From Pleomorphomonas sp. NRK KF1 (GTDB lineage: Bacteria > Pseudomonadota > Alphaproteobacteria > Rhizobiales > Pleomorphomonadaceae), in contig NZ_JAMDLH010000001.1 in assembly GCF_023721755.1 (NCBI RefSeq), positions 248,001-312,000 on the forward strand: a stretch of 64,000 nucleotides of DNA, written 5' to 3'. A program made the position numbers and the translations under genes. Positions 1 through 8,106 of this stretch are shown here, piece by piece. The notes under the pieces were generated by a model. That model had not been told where the DNA came from. It ran no database searches and worked only from the letters and a program-made list of their open reading frames with translations. Every line of letters begins with the position of its first letter. Within the stretch, counting starts at the first letter, position 1.

Positions 1-22
1 ATCGTAACCCTGAAGCGAACTC

Positions 23-1567
23 ATGAAACCGAAGTTCTACATCACGACCGCGATCAGCTACCCCAACGGGGCTCCTCACATCGGCCACGCCTACGAGGCG
101 ATGGCGACCGACGTGATGGCGCGGTTCATGCGGCTCGACGGACATGACGTGCGCTTCCTGACGGGTACCGACGAACACGGCATCAAGATGCTGCAGACGG
201 CGCGCAAGGAGGGCATTACCGCCCGCGAGCTCGCCGACCGCAACTCGGCCCGTTTCCAGGAGATGGCCCGTCTTCTGAACCTGTCCAACGACGACTTCAT
301 CCGCACCAGCGAGGAGCGTCACCGCATTGCCTGTCAGGCAATCTGGAAGGCGATGGAGAAGAACGGCGACATCTACCTCAACAAGTATGCCGGTTGGTAC
401 TCGGTGCGCGACGAGGCCTATTATGGCGAAGAGGAAACCGTCGTCTCCGACGATGGAATCCGTTTCGGTCCGCAAGGCACGCCTGTCGAATGGGTGGAGG
501 AGGAAAGCTATTTCTTCCGCCTCAGCGCGTATCAGGACAAGCTCTTGAAGCTCTACGAGGAGCAGCCGGACTTCATCGGCCCCGATGAGCGCCGCAACGA
601 GGTGATGAGCTTCGTCAAGGGCGGGCTCAAGGACCTCTCGATCTCGCGCACCACCTTCGATTGGGGCATTCCGGTGCCGGGCAATGACAAGCACGTCATG
701 TACGTGTGGGTCGATGCGCTGACCAACTACATCACGGCGCTCGGCTATCCGGACGTCGAAAGCGAGCTGTTCCGGAACTACTGGCCGGCGCTGCACATCA
801 TCGGCAAGGACATCGTCCGCTTCCACACGGTCTACTGGCCGGCCTTCCTGATGAGCGCCGGCGTGCCGCTGCCCAAGCGCGTCTTCGCCCACGGCTTCCT
901 GTTCAACCGCGGCGAGAAGATGTCGAAGTCGCTTGGCAACGTCGTTGGCCCGAAGGAGATGGTCGACGCCTACGGGCTCGATCCGGTGCGCTACTTCTTC
1001 CTGCGCGAAGTCTCCTTTGGTCAGGACGGCAACTACAGCCACGAGGCGATCGTCGGACGGATGAACTCCGATCTCGCCAACAACCTCGGCAATCTCGCGC
1101 AGCGCTCGCTGTCGATGATCGCCAAGAACCTTGGCGGCGTGCTGCCGACGCCGGGGCCGCTCACCGACGCCGACCGGACGATCCTTGCGAGCGTCTATGG
1201 TCTGCTGCCGGTTTGCCGCGAGGCCATAGCGGGGCAGCAGATCCACCAGATGCTAAATGCCATCTGGGGCGTGCTTGGCGAGGCCAACCGCTACTTCGAC
1301 GCCGAGGCGCCGTGGACGGTCCGCAAGACCGACGAGGCGCGCTTTGCCACGATCATGTGGGTGACGGCCGAACTGCTTCGGAACGTCGCCATCCTGATCC
1401 AGCCGGTGATGCCGGCGTCGATGGAGAAGCTGCTCGACCTTCTGGCCGTGCCGGCCGATCGGCGCGCCTTCGACAGCCTGGGCGAGGGCGCTGCTCTCGC
1501 GGGTGGGGTCGAGCTGCCGGCGCCTGTCGGCATCTTCCCGCGGTACGTGGAAAAGGCGGCCGACTGA
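23..1567 (+). CDS. metG: methionyl-tRNA synthetase
   Basis: Class I aminoacyl-tRNA synthetase that charges tRNA-Met in the cytoplasm. The 514-residue product has the ATP-binding signature HIGH at residues 19-22 and KMSKS at 299-303. The connective-peptide region (about 120-160) carries no cysteine pairs, so this is the knuckle type without a bound zinc, and there is no C-terminal EMAP-like tRNA-binding domain; both fit the short alphaproteobacterial form. The ATG at 23 is the first in frame and gives the expected N-terminus. In one frame the first 26 bases read through to a TGA that overlaps this ATG (ATGA), so an upstream gene may end here, but too little of it is visible to name. A 12-bp hairpin follows the stop. 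Confidence 0.97.
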   Translation: MKPKFYITTAISYPNGAPHIGHAYEAMATDVMARFMRLDGHDVRFLTGTDEHGIKMLQTARKEGITARELADRNSARFQEMARLLNLSNDDFIRTSEERHRIACQAIWKAMEKNGDIYLNKYAGWYSVRDEAYYGEEETVVSDDGIRFGPQGTPVEWVEEESYFFRLSAYQDKLLKLYEEQPDFIGPDERRNEVMSFVKGGLKDLSISRTTFDWGIPVPGNDKHVMYVWVDALTNYITALGYPDVESELFRNYWPALHIIGKDIVRFHTVYWPAFLMSAGVPLPKRVFAHGFLFNRGEKMSKSLGNVVGPKEMVDAYGLDPVRYFFLREVSFGQDGNYSHEAIVGRMNSDLANNLGNLAQRSLSMIAKNLGGVLPTPGPLTDADRTILASVYGLLPVCREAIAGQQIHQMLNAIWGVLGEANRYFDAEAPWTVRKTDEARFATIMWVTAELLRNVAILIQPVMPASMEKLLDLLAVPADRRAFDSLGEGAALAGGVELPAPVGIFPRYVEKAAD

Positions 1568-1582
1568 CGTCGCTCCGCTTGA

Positions 1583-1609
1583 GTTCCCGGGCGAATCTCG
1601 CCCGGGAAC
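1583..1609. repeat. 12-bp perfect inverted repeat after metG
   Basis: GTTCCCGGGCGA (1583-1594) pairs perfectly with TCGCCCGGGAAC (1598-1609) across a 3-base loop, 16 bases past the metG stop. It would form a very stable hairpin and could stop transcription or protect the mRNA end. There is no T-tract on either side, so calling it an intrinsic terminator is only an inference. Confidence 0.6.
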
Positions 1610-1694
1610 GCCCGTAGAACGAGGCAAAGCCGCCGTTGAAGGCATTGGCGCAATGTTTGTGCAGCGCTTGCCAGAGGGTTGGGCGGTCGCCCGC

Positions 1695-1723
1695 TTGACA
1701 GCGCGATAAGCAGAACTTCTGAT
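1695..1723 (+). promoter_or_regulatory. candidate sigma-70 promoter for the FAD oxidoreductase gene
   Basis: A perfect TTGACA at 1695-1700 is followed after 17 bases by TCTGAT at 1718-1723, which matches TATAAT at four of six positions. It lies 48 bases before the ATG chosen at 1771. This is a match by eye only. The alternative is that the gene is read from metG, but the 203-base gap and the hairpin after metG favour a separate promoter. Confidence 0.4.
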
Positions 1724-1770
1724 GGCCTTACCGGGTGGCCCAACCCCCGAAGGCAATCTCAGGTTCTCAA

Positions 1771-2949
1771 ATGCCTCACTATGATGTCGTGATCGTCGGC
1801 GGCGCCGTTACGGGGTCGTCGGCTGCCTATCATCTTGCCGCCAACCCCGATTTCTCCGGCAAGGTGCTGGTCCTCGAAAAGGACCCGTCCTATCGCAAAT
1901 GCGCATCCGCCTTGTCGGCCGCCTCGATCCGCCAGCAGTTCTCGACGGCGGTGAACATCAAGATTTCCCTATACGGCATTGAGTTCATTCGAAACATCGG
2001 CGATCTGCTTGAGGTCGATGGCGACAGGCCGGACATCGGCTTTCACGAGGATGGCTATCTGTTTCTTGCCACGGATGCCGGGCGGGACACGCTCGCCGAA
2101 AATCACAAGCTGCAAGTCGAACTGGGCGCCGACATTGCTTTTCTGGAACCGGACACTCTTGCCACCACCTTTCCCTGGCTCAGCGTCGACGATCTCTCGG
2201 CCGGTTGTTACGGCAGGACCGGCGAGGGGTGGTTTGACGGCTATGGAATGATGCAGGCCTTTCGCCGGAAGGCGCGATCGCTTGGCGTCGAGTACCGCCC
2301 GGCCCGTGCCGCCGCCATCGAAGTCGAGACAGGTAGGGCAACCGGTGTTCGTCTCGAAGACGGCGAGGTGATTTCTGCTGGCATGGTGATCAATGCCTCC
2401 GGCGCTGATGGTCGCAAGCTCGCTGCCACGGCCGGCATCGACATTCCCATCGAGGTGAAGAAGAGGATGATCTTCACCTTCAAGGCGGAGGACCGGATCG
2501 AGCGTTGTCCGCTCCTGATCGATCCCAACGGCACCTATGTGCGCGGTGACAGCGATGGCTTCATCTGCGGTTGGGCGCCATCGGCCGAGGACGACCCAGA
2601 GGTGGAAGACGATTTCGACGTCGATTGGAACCTGTTCGAGGACTACATCTGGCCGACCATCGCGACTCGCGTGCCCGCCTTCGAGCGCATCAAGCCGGGC
2701 GCCGCCTGGGCCGGCTACTACGACATGTGCGCGCACGACGACAACGTGCTGCTCGGCGCCATGCCGGAACTGCCGAACTTCCTGCTTGCCAACGGCTTCT
2801 CAGGCCACGGATTGCAGCAAGCACCAGCTGTCGGCCGCGGGCTCAGCGAACTTGTCGTCTATGGCGGCTATCGCAGCCTCGATCTTTCGGAGTTGTCGCC
2901 AACGCGTGTCCGCGATGGGCGACAGGTCAGGGAAAAGAACATCGTATGA
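1771..2949 (+). CDS. FAD-dependent oxidoreductase, DAO family
   Basis: A 392-residue flavoenzyme of the D-amino-acid oxidase / sarcosine or glycine oxidase superfamily, expected to oxidise an amine or amino acid in the cytoplasm. The N-terminus has the dinucleotide-binding fold (VIVGGAVTGSSAAYHL, about residues 7-22), and a C-terminal segment NGFSGHGLQQAP has the typical flavin-contacting GHG. The reading frame opens upstream at 1735, but the ATG at 1771 puts the Rossmann strand at the usual distance from the start. The substrate cannot be read from the sequence and no transporter or partner gene lies beside it. A strong hairpin follows, so it is probably a single-gene unit. Confidence 0.88.
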   Translation: MPHYDVVIVGGAVTGSSAAYHLAANPDFSGKVLVLEKDPSYRKCASALSAASIRQQFSTAVNIKISLYGIEFIRNIGDLLEVDGDRPDIGFHEDGYLFLATDAGRDTLAENHKLQVELGADIAFLEPDTLATTFPWLSVDDLSAGCYGRTGEGWFDGYGMMQAFRRKARSLGVEYRPARAAAIEVETGRATGVRLEDGEVISAGMVINASGADGRKLAATAGIDIPIEVKKRMIFTFKAEDRIERCPLLIDPNGTYVRGDSDGFICGWAPSAEDDPEVEDDFDVDWNLFEDYIWPTIATRVPAFERIKPGAAWAGYYDMCAHDDNVLLGAMPELPNFLLANGFSGHGLQQAPAVGRGLSELVVYGGYRSLDLSELSPTRVRDGRQVREKNIV

Positions 2950-2954
2950 ATGGA

Positions 2955-2983
2955 AAGGCCGGCGGCTTGGTCCCGCCGGCCTT
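2955..2983 (+). terminator. intrinsic terminator after the FAD oxidoreductase
   Basis: AAGGCCGGCGG (2955-2965) pairs with CCGCCGGCCTT (2973-2983) across a 7-base loop and is followed by a short T-rich stretch. It starts six bases after the stop codon. It also lies between convergent genes, so it may serve the minus-strand gene ending at 3038 as well. Confidence 0.7.
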
Positions 2984-3037
2984 CGTTCCGCCCTTCGATC
3001 GGTCCAACGGCCGCGCCGGGCGGACTCGATCCCTCGA

Positions 3038-3226
3038 TCAACCGCCGGCTGTCTCGCGCCGGGGCAGCCGGTGCCGCCAACGCGCCAGCCGCTGACGGGC
3101 GGCGTGGATCTTGGCGGCGAACGGTGCCGCCGTGTCATAGAACAGCCGGTCGGCCTCGGCGGTGTGGGTTTGCCTGGGTCGGCGGAGACCTTCTCGGGTG
3201 ATGATGAACGTCAGGATGTCTTGCAT
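3038..3226 (-). CDS. small hypothetical protein, 62 aa
   Basis: A short basic protein that begins MQDILTFIITREGLRRPR and ends in an Arg-rich stretch. I do not recognise the family; the size and C-terminal basic character are reminiscent of small DUF1127-type proteins but the characteristic motif is not clear. The main support is the ribosome binding site: GGAGG sits six bases upstream of the ATG at 3226, better than the alternative upstream start at 3256. It lies alone between two other transcription units and has its own AT-richer upstream region. Confidence 0.5.
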   Translation of the reverse strand: MQDILTFIITREGLRRPRQTHTAEADRLFYDTAAPFAAKIHAARQRLARWRHRLPRRETAGG

Positions 3227-3302
3227 GGTCGCCTCCGGTGATTGCCGGAGAAGCATATAGGCGTCCGAAAAAACGATTCATATTGCCCGATTTTGTAAAC
3301 CA

Positions 3303-3320
3303 TCGTTCAAAACTGAACGA
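3303..3320. promoter_or_regulatory. inverted repeat upstream of the small hypothetical gene
   Basis: TCGTTCA and TGAACGA flank the 4-base spacer AAAC in an AT-richer stretch about 80 bases upstream of the small minus-strand gene. The size and perfect symmetry would suit a dimeric repressor, but no regulator is encoded next to it. Function is inferred only. Confidence 0.35.
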
Positions 3321-3374
3321 CCGCCAGGACGGGTCCGTCATCAGCGCGACGGACCGCGTCGAAGGGGGAGCGGG

Positions 3375-4403
3375 TCAGGCGGTGCCGCCGTTCACCGCCG
3401 GCTTGACCTTGTTGCCGAGCAGCTCGATCGAGTGGAGTGCCGCGGCGTGCGGCAACTCCTGACCTTGCAGCAGCAAGGTGATGCGGTCGACGCCGCCGAG
3501 CGACTCGTTGACATGGCGGATCTTGGCGATGATCTCGTCGGGACCGCCAATCATCAGCGCACCCGTCGGCCCGCGCAGCGCGTCATACTGAGCGCGGGTC
3601 GTCGGCCCCCAGCCGCGTTCCCGCCCGATCTTCGAGAAAGTCCGCTCATAGCCCGGCCAATAGATGTCGGCGGCCTCTTCGGATGTATCGGCGAGAAAAC
3701 CCACCGCATGAACGCCGACGCTGAGCGTCTCGGGCGGATGGCCGGCCTCGGCGCCCGCCCGGCGGTAGAGATCGATCAGCGGTCGGAAGCGGTGCGGCTC
3801 GCCGCCGATGATGGCAACGACCAATGGCAGTCCCAGGAAGCCGGCGCGAGCGAAGGAAGCCGGCGTGCCGCCGACGCCGATGCGCACAGGCAGTTGCTTC
3901 TGCACCGGCCGGGGATAGACGCCCTGGCCGGTCAGCGCAGCCCGGTGCTCGCCCGACCAGGTCACATTGATGTTGTCGCGAATGGTGAGCAGCAGATCGA
4001 GCTTCTCGGCGAACAGCTCGTCATAGTTCCTGAGGTCGAAGCCGAACAGCGGGTAAGATTCGATGAACGAGCCGCGCCCGACGATGATTTCGGCCCGGCC
4101 GTTGGAAATCAGATCCAGCGTGGCAAACTGCTGGAACACCCGCACCGGATCGTCGGAGCTCAGCACCGTGACCGCGCTGGCAAGGCGAATGGCTTTCGTC
4201 CGCGCAGCGGCGGCGGCCAGGATGACCGCCGGGGCCGAGGCGAGATACTCCTCGCGATGATGCTCGCCGATGGCGAAGACGTCGAGCCCGGCTGCGTCCG
4301 CCGCTTCGATTTCCTCGAGAAGACGCGCCATGCGTTCGGCATCGCCGGTCTTGCTGGTCGGAGTCCAGGTGGTCGAGACGAAGCTGTCGATGCCGAATTC
4401 CAT
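3375..4403 (-). CDS. LLM-class flavin-dependent oxidoreductase
   Basis: A 342-residue member of the bacterial-luciferase-like (LLM) family, a TIM-barrel FMN- or F420-dependent monooxygenase. Family-typical segments are the N-terminal EFGIDSF, the EHHREEYLASAPAVIL stretch and GRAEIIVGRGSF. The reading frame extends upstream to 4508, but ATG 4403 opens directly on the first barrel strand as in relatives, so I chose it. The substrate is unknown. It is transcribed away from wrbA across a 217-base gap containing an inverted repeat, so the two flavoproteins may share control. Confidence 0.85.
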   Translation of the reverse strand: MEFGIDSFVSTTWTPTSKTGDAERMARLLEEIEAADAAGLDVFAIGEHHREEYLASAPAVILAAAAARTKAIRLASAVTVLSSDDPVRVFQQFATLDLISNGRAEIIVGRGSFIESYPLFGFDLRNYDELFAEKLDLLLTIRDNINVTWSGEHRAALTGQGVYPRPVQKQLPVRIGVGGTPASFARAGFLGLPLVVAIIGGEPHRFRPLIDLYRRAGAEAGHPPETLSVGVHAVGFLADTSEEAADIYWPGYERTFSKIGRERGWGPTTRAQYDALRGPTGALMIGGPDEIIAKIRHVNESLGGVDRITLLLQGQELPHAAALHSIELLGNKVKPAVNGGTA

Positions 4404-4532
4404 GATCGGTTCCCGCAATTGAGGAAGGGCGCGCCGCGCGGGCGCAGACGACGATTGTCGATCAATGTGGACGCACAAATGAACAGCGAAAAGGGGTGGA
4501 TCGTTCACCCTGGGTGGAAGATGTGTCGCCCA

Positions 4533-4550
4533 TTACGTGACTTTGCGTAA
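4533..4550. promoter_or_regulatory. inverted repeat TTACG-N8-CGTAA between the LLM gene and wrbA
   Basis: TTACG at 4533-4537 and CGTAA at 4546-4550 form an 18-base dyad in the 217-base gap between two divergent flavoenzyme genes. A dyad here could be the operator of a redox- or quinone-responsive dimeric regulator acting in both directions. No such regulator gene is adjacent; this is inference from position and symmetry. The rest of the gap (4404-4620) holds no gene that I can support. Confidence 0.35.
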
Positions 4551-4620
4551 CCGCTCGAAGGGCTAAGTTCAAGGCACCACTTTCGCCGGCTGGGCCGGCT
4601 TTCATTGAGGATCGTTCAAT

Positions 4621-5220
4621 ATGGCCAAGGTGCTTGTGCTTTACTATTCCGCTTACGGACACATCGAGACGATGGCCAATGCCGTCGCCGAAGGTGCCCG
4701 CTCGACCGGTGCCACGGTCGATGTGAAGCGTGTGCCGGAGCTGGTCCCCGAGGACGTTGCCAAGGCCTCCTATTACAAGGTCGATCAGGCGGCTCCCGTC
4801 GCCAAGCCGGATGAGCTCGCCGATTACGACGCCATCATCATCGGCGCTGGTACCCGGTACGGCACCGTTGCCTCGCAGATGCGCAACTTCCTCGACCAGA
4901 CCGGCGCGCTCTGGGCCCAGGGCAAGCTCGTCGGCAAGGTCGCTTCGGCCTTCACGGCGTCGGCGACCCAGCATGGCGGTCAGGAGTCGACCATCCTTGG
5001 CCTGATCCCCACCTTCCTTCACCATGGCATGGTCTACGTCGGCCTTCCCTATGCCTTCCAGGGGCAGATGGGTGTCGAAGCCGTCAAGGGCGGCTCGCCC
5101 TACGGCGCATCCACGATCACCGACGGCGACGGGTCTCGTCAGCCGTCCGAGATCGAGCTGGAAGCCGCGCGCTATCAGGGCGCCCACGTCGCCAAGATCA
5201 CGGCCAAGCTATTCGGCTGA
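4621..5220 (+). CDS. wrbA: NAD(P)H:quinone oxidoreductase, WrbA type
   Basis: A 199-residue flavodoxin-like enzyme that reduces quinones by two electrons, protecting against redox cycling. The FMN phosphate loop is seen near residues 8-18 ([11 protein letters not shown]), and [19 protein letters not shown] is the typical WrbA central segment. Length matches the family (about 198-200 residues). The ATG at 4621 is preceded by GAGG about ten bases away. It is divergent from an LLM-class flavoenzyme and convergent with a GNAT gene; a hairpin lies just after the stop. Confidence 0.95.
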   Translation: MAKVLVLYYSAYGHIETMANAVAEGARSTGATVDVKRVPELVPEDVAKASYYKVDQAAPVAKPDELADYDAIIIGAGTRYGTVASQMRNFLDQTGALWAQGKLVGKVASAFTASATQHGGQESTILGLIPTFLHHGMVYVGLPYAFQGQMGVEAVKGGSPYGASTITDGDGSRQPSEIELEAARYQGAHVAKITAKLFG

Positions 5221-5247
5221 TCGTATCCGTCCGCTAAACGATATGCG

Positions 5248-5271
5248 CCCCGGGATCTCAGGATTCCGGGG
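5248..5271. terminator. hairpin between convergent wrbA and GNAT gene
   Basis: CCCCGG at 5248-5253 pairs with CCGGGG at 5266-5271, extended by three weaker inner pairs, and overlaps the last codons of the convergent GNAT gene. No strong T-tract follows. It may end transcription in both directions. Confidence 0.4.
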
Positions 5272-5827
5272 ATTGTCTGTTCTTGGGGCGTGCGCGCTCG
5301 TAAAGACCGACCGGGGTACCTTCCGTTCCGGCAATGACGGCGGCCTGCTTGTAGCCGGCTCGTTCGGCCAGCCGGATCGACGGCGCGTTCTGCGGCTCGA
5401 TGATGCAGGTGGTGAGCGGGAAGCGCGCCACCTTGTCGGCCCAGGCAAGGCAGGCCGAGAGGGCTTCGCCGGCAAGTCCCTGACCATGGGCGGACCGCAC
5501 GAAGGCCCAGCCGGCTTCCGGCAGGCCTCGCACCGGCAGGTCGATGGGGCGCTTGAAGTCGGAGAACCCGATTTCGCCGATGAAGGCGCCGGTATCCTTC
5601 AGTGTGGCTGCCCAGAAGCCGTACCCCATGACGATCCAGTGGCCTGCGTAGCGCAGGTAGCGCATCCAGCTCTCGTGTTCCGTCGCCGGCCGCCCGGAAA
5701 TGAAGCGGGTCACCTCCGGGTCGGCCCACATGGCGGAAAGGGCAGGGAAATCGTCGCGGCGGTGACCTCTCAGAATCAGCCGGTCGGTCTCGATCTCCGG
5801 CGCCCGTGTCCTTCGGCTCTGTGGCAT
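5258..5827 (-). CDS. GNAT family N-acetyltransferase, RimJ/RimL-like
   Basis: A 189-residue acetyl-CoA-dependent N-acetyltransferase. It opens with the family-typical [18 protein letters not shown] (about 13-30), has the acetyl-CoA pyrophosphate loop near residues 111-122 ([12 protein letters not shown]), and ends with the [13 protein letters not shown] segment common in RimJ/RimL-type enzymes. The acceptor (a ribosomal protein N-terminus or a small amine) cannot be told from sequence. It is divergent from nrdR with only 57 bases between the starts. Confidence 0.85.
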   Translation of the reverse strand: MPQSRRTRAPEIETDRLILRGHRRDDFPALSAMWADPEVTRFISGRPATEHESWMRYLRYAGHWIVMGYGFWAATLKDTGAFIGEIGFSDFKRPIDLPVRGLPEAGWAFVRSAHGQGLAGEALSACLAWADKVARFPLTTCIIEPQNAPSIRLAERAGYKQAAVIAGTEGTPVGLYERARPKNRQSPES

Positions 5828-5884
5828 CGTCCACCCCGCATCGATATAGTGCCGCTTTATCAGATTCGACGGAGAGTGAGCCCC

Positions 5885-6343
5885 ATGCGGTGTCCTTATT
5901 GCGGCAACGAAGACAGCCAGGTGAAGGACAGCCGCCCCACCGAGGATGGCACCGCCATCCGTCGCCGTCGCGTCTGCATCGCCTGCGGGGGGCGCTTCAC
6001 CACCTTCGAGCGCGTTCAGCTTCGCGAGCTGACCGTCATCAAGCGGTCGGGCCGGCGCGTACCCTTCGATCGGGACAAGCTGATGCGGTCGGTCCAGATC
6101 GCGCTTCGCAAGCGTCCGGTGGAGGGCGAGCGGGTCGAGCGGATGGTCAACGGAATCGTTCGCCAGCTCGAAAGCATGGGCGAGAGCGAGATCGATGCCG
6201 GCTTAATCGGCCGCTTGGTCATGGAAGGCCTGAAGACGCTGGATGACGTCGCCTACGTGCGCTTCGCCTCCGTTTATCGCGACTTCCGCGAGGCCAAGGA
6301 TTTCGAGAGCGTGCTTGGCGAACTCAACGCCGACAGCGAGTGA
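5885..6343 (+). CDS. nrdR: transcriptional repressor NrdR
   Basis: A 152-residue (d)ATP-sensing repressor of ribonucleotide reductase genes. The N-terminal zinc ribbon has cysteines at 3, 6, 31 and 34, and the rest is an ATP-cone starting near residue 49 ([18 protein letters not shown]). Length is standard for the family. The frame is open far upstream, but ATG 5885 gives the invariant MRCPYCG start and has GGAGAG upstream. The stop overlaps the region just before ribD, so the two are co-transcribed, as is usual in alphaproteobacteria. Confidence 0.97.
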   Translation: MRCPYCGNEDSQVKDSRPTEDGTAIRRRRVCIACGGRFTTFERVQLRELTVIKRSGRRVPFDRDKLMRSVQIALRKRPVEGERVERMVNGIVRQLESMGESEIDAGLIGRLVMEGLKTLDDVAYVRFASVYRDFREAKDFESVLGELNADSE

Positions 6344-6351
6344 GGGCGGCG

Positions 6352-7545
6352 ATGACGGTGGCCCGAGGGCAGCCGACCGAACTTGACCGTCGCTTCATGG
6401 CCGCCGCCATCGCCCTTGGCTGGCGGAATGCCGGCGTCGCCCGGCCTCACCCTTCCGTCGGCGCCATTCTCGTGCGCAAGGCGCCCGACGGCTTCGAGGT
6501 GATCGCCCGTGCCGTCTCGGCGCCCGGCGGCCGCCCTCATGCCGAGGCGCTGGTGCTGGCCGCCGCCGGGGCGAGAGCGCGCGGCGCCACGCTCTACGTG
6601 ACGCTGGAGCCCTGCCTCAACGGCGGTCCCGCGCCATCCTGCGTCACTGCGCTGGTCAATGCCGGGGTTGCCCATGTCGTGGTCGGTATCGAAGATCCCG
6701 ATCCACGCTACTCCGGCCGCAGTCTGGCCGTTCTCGAGCGGAACGGCATCAGGGTGACGAGCGGCGTGCATGCCGGCGAGGCGGCGCTGTTGCATGCCGG
6801 CCATATCGCCCGGTCGCGTCTCGACAGGCCACATGTTCACCTTCGGCTCATGCTCAGCGCCGAAGGTTGTGTCGAATGCACCGGCGAGGGCACGCGACCG
6901 ATCGCTTCCGCCGCCGCGCGCGCCCATGGTTTCGGCCTTCGCCTTCTGCACGATGCCGTCATGGTCGGCTATGGCACCGTCGTGGCCGACGATCCACGTC
7001 TCACGGCGCGCCTGCCGGGTTGCGAGACTCGGTCTCCCGTGCGCGTCATCGTCGATGCCGAGGCGCGCACCCCGGTGAGTTCCAACGTCGTTGCGCTGGC
7101 CCGAACCTCGCCGACCTGGATCTTCGTGGCGCCCGATGCGCCCGAGGAACGGGTGAAGGCCTTGTTCCAGCGAGGCGTTCTGGTGCTGACCGCCGAGCGC
7201 GAGGCCTCCGGTCGCCTCGACCTGGCCGATGTCTTGTTCCAGATGGGCCGCCTCGGCATCAGTTCGGTACTGGCCGAGGGCGGGGCTCGTCTGTCGCGGT
7301 CACTGATCGAAGCGGGAATGGTCGATGAGGCGACCGTGGTCGTCTCCGGCGATACCATCGGCGGCGAGATTGCCGAACTGCCCCTGACCGAGCTGTCCGA
7401 TCCCGGCGCCTTCCGCATCGTTTCCGGCCGATCGTTCGGTGAGGACCGGCTGTTGCATCTTGCCCGCATCGACGGCCGGACGTCGATTCATGACATTCGT
7501 CTACCCGTAAGGCCTATCCGGAGGCCTATTGCGGAACCTCTGTGA
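6352..7545 (+). CDS. ribD: RibD-like riboflavin deaminase/reductase, divergent
   Basis: A 397-residue bifunctional protein of riboflavin synthesis: deaminase, then reductase of the ribosylaminopyrimidine phosphate. The deaminase zinc and catalytic positions are present (H63-A-E65, PC at 87-88, C97), and the reductase half has DAVMVGYGTVVADDPRLTARLPG-like sequence. Several normally conserved residues differ: HPSVG for NPxVG, LNGGPAPS between the two zinc cysteines, and RLMLSAEG for the KLAxSxDG reductase motif. ATG 6352 has AGGG upstream; a GTG at 6340 overlapping the nrdR stop is the alternative start. The usual ribE, ribH and nusB do not follow. Confidence 0.85.
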   Translation: MTVARGQPTELDRRFMAAAIALGWRNAGVARPHPSVGAILVRKAPDGFEVIARAVSAPGGRPHAEALVLAAAGARARGATLYVTLEPCLNGGPAPSCVTALVNAGVAHVVVGIEDPDPRYSGRSLAVLERNGIRVTSGVHAGEAALLHAGHIARSRLDRPHVHLRLMLSAEGCVECTGEGTRPIASAAARAHGFGLRLLHDAVMVGYGTVVADDPRLTARLPGCETRSPVRVIVDAEARTPVSSNVVALARTSPTWIFVAPDAPEERVKALFQRGVLVLTAEREASGRLDLADVLFQMGRLGISSVLAEGGARLSRSLIEAGMVDEATVVVSGDTIGGEIAELPLTELSDPGAFRIVSGRSFGEDRLLHLARIDGRTSIHDIRLPVRPIRRPIAEPL

Positions 7546-7596
7546 TTTTGCCAACCTCTTGCAGTTAATGATTTGTAAGCGCGAATGGGGACCGCG

Positions 7597-8106
7597 ATGA
7601 CCCTTCAGACAACTGTCCAGGACGTGAATGGCCTGGGTGCAAAGGCCTTCATGGCCACCTTTGGCGACGTGGCCGAGCATTCTCCCTGGGTGGCCGAGGC
7701 CGCCGAGGAAATGCGCCCCTTCCAGGATCGCGACGCCATCGTTGCCGCCTTCGAACAGGTGTTGCGCGCCGCTGGCCGCGCCGCCAAGCTCGCACTGATC
7801 AACGCCCATCCCGATCTCGCCACCAAGGCCAAGTCCATCGCCGACGATTCCCGCCGCGAACAGGCCGGCGCCGGGCTCGATGCTCTGTCGCCACAGGAGT
7901 TCGCGCGCTTCGAGACGCTCAACAAGACTTACCGGGAGCGTTTCGGCTTCCCCTTCATTCTGGCGGTGCGCGGGGCGACCAAGGCGGACATTCTCGCCTC
8001 GTTCGAGGAGCGCCTCGGCAACAGCCCGGACACGGAGTTCGAACGTGCGCTCGACGAGATCGTGCGCATCTTCCGCTTCAGGATCGAAGACCGGGTCGCA
8101 TCGTGA
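7597..8106 (+). CDS. uraD: OHCU decarboxylase (UraD)
   Basis: 2-oxo-4-hydroxy-4-carboxy-5-ureidoimidazoline decarboxylase, the last step from urate to S-allantoin. The 169-residue product has the catalytic histidine in HPDL at 71-74, REQAGAGLDAL around 87-97 and FPFILAVRG around 118-126. I chose ATG 7597, with GGGG ten bases upstream, over the ATG at 7585. Its stop overlaps the GTG start of the next gene (GTGA at 8103-8106), so translation is coupled. No urate oxidase or hydroxyisourate hydrolase gene is in the window. Confidence 0.93.
   Translation: MTLQTTVQDVNGLGAKAFMATFGDVAEHSPWVAEAAEEMRPFQDRDAIVAAFEQVLRAAGRAAKLALINAHPDLATKAKSIADDSRREQAGAGLDALSPQEFARFETLNKTYRERFGFPFILAVRGATKADILASFEERLGNSPDTEFERALDEIVRIFRFRIEDRVAS

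Noticed and set aside
1-26. End of an upstream gene overlapping metG by ATGA.
   Set aside because: One frame does reach a TGA there, but eight codons are too few to support a feature.
5024-5884. The long frame leading into nrdR suggested a fusion protein.
   Set aside because: It runs antisense through the GNAT gene; the conserved NrdR start is at 5885 with a proper ribosome site.
6352-7545. FMN riboswitch in front of ribD.
   Set aside because: ribD follows nrdR with almost no gap, leaving no space for an aptamer, and no such fold is visible upstream of nrdR.
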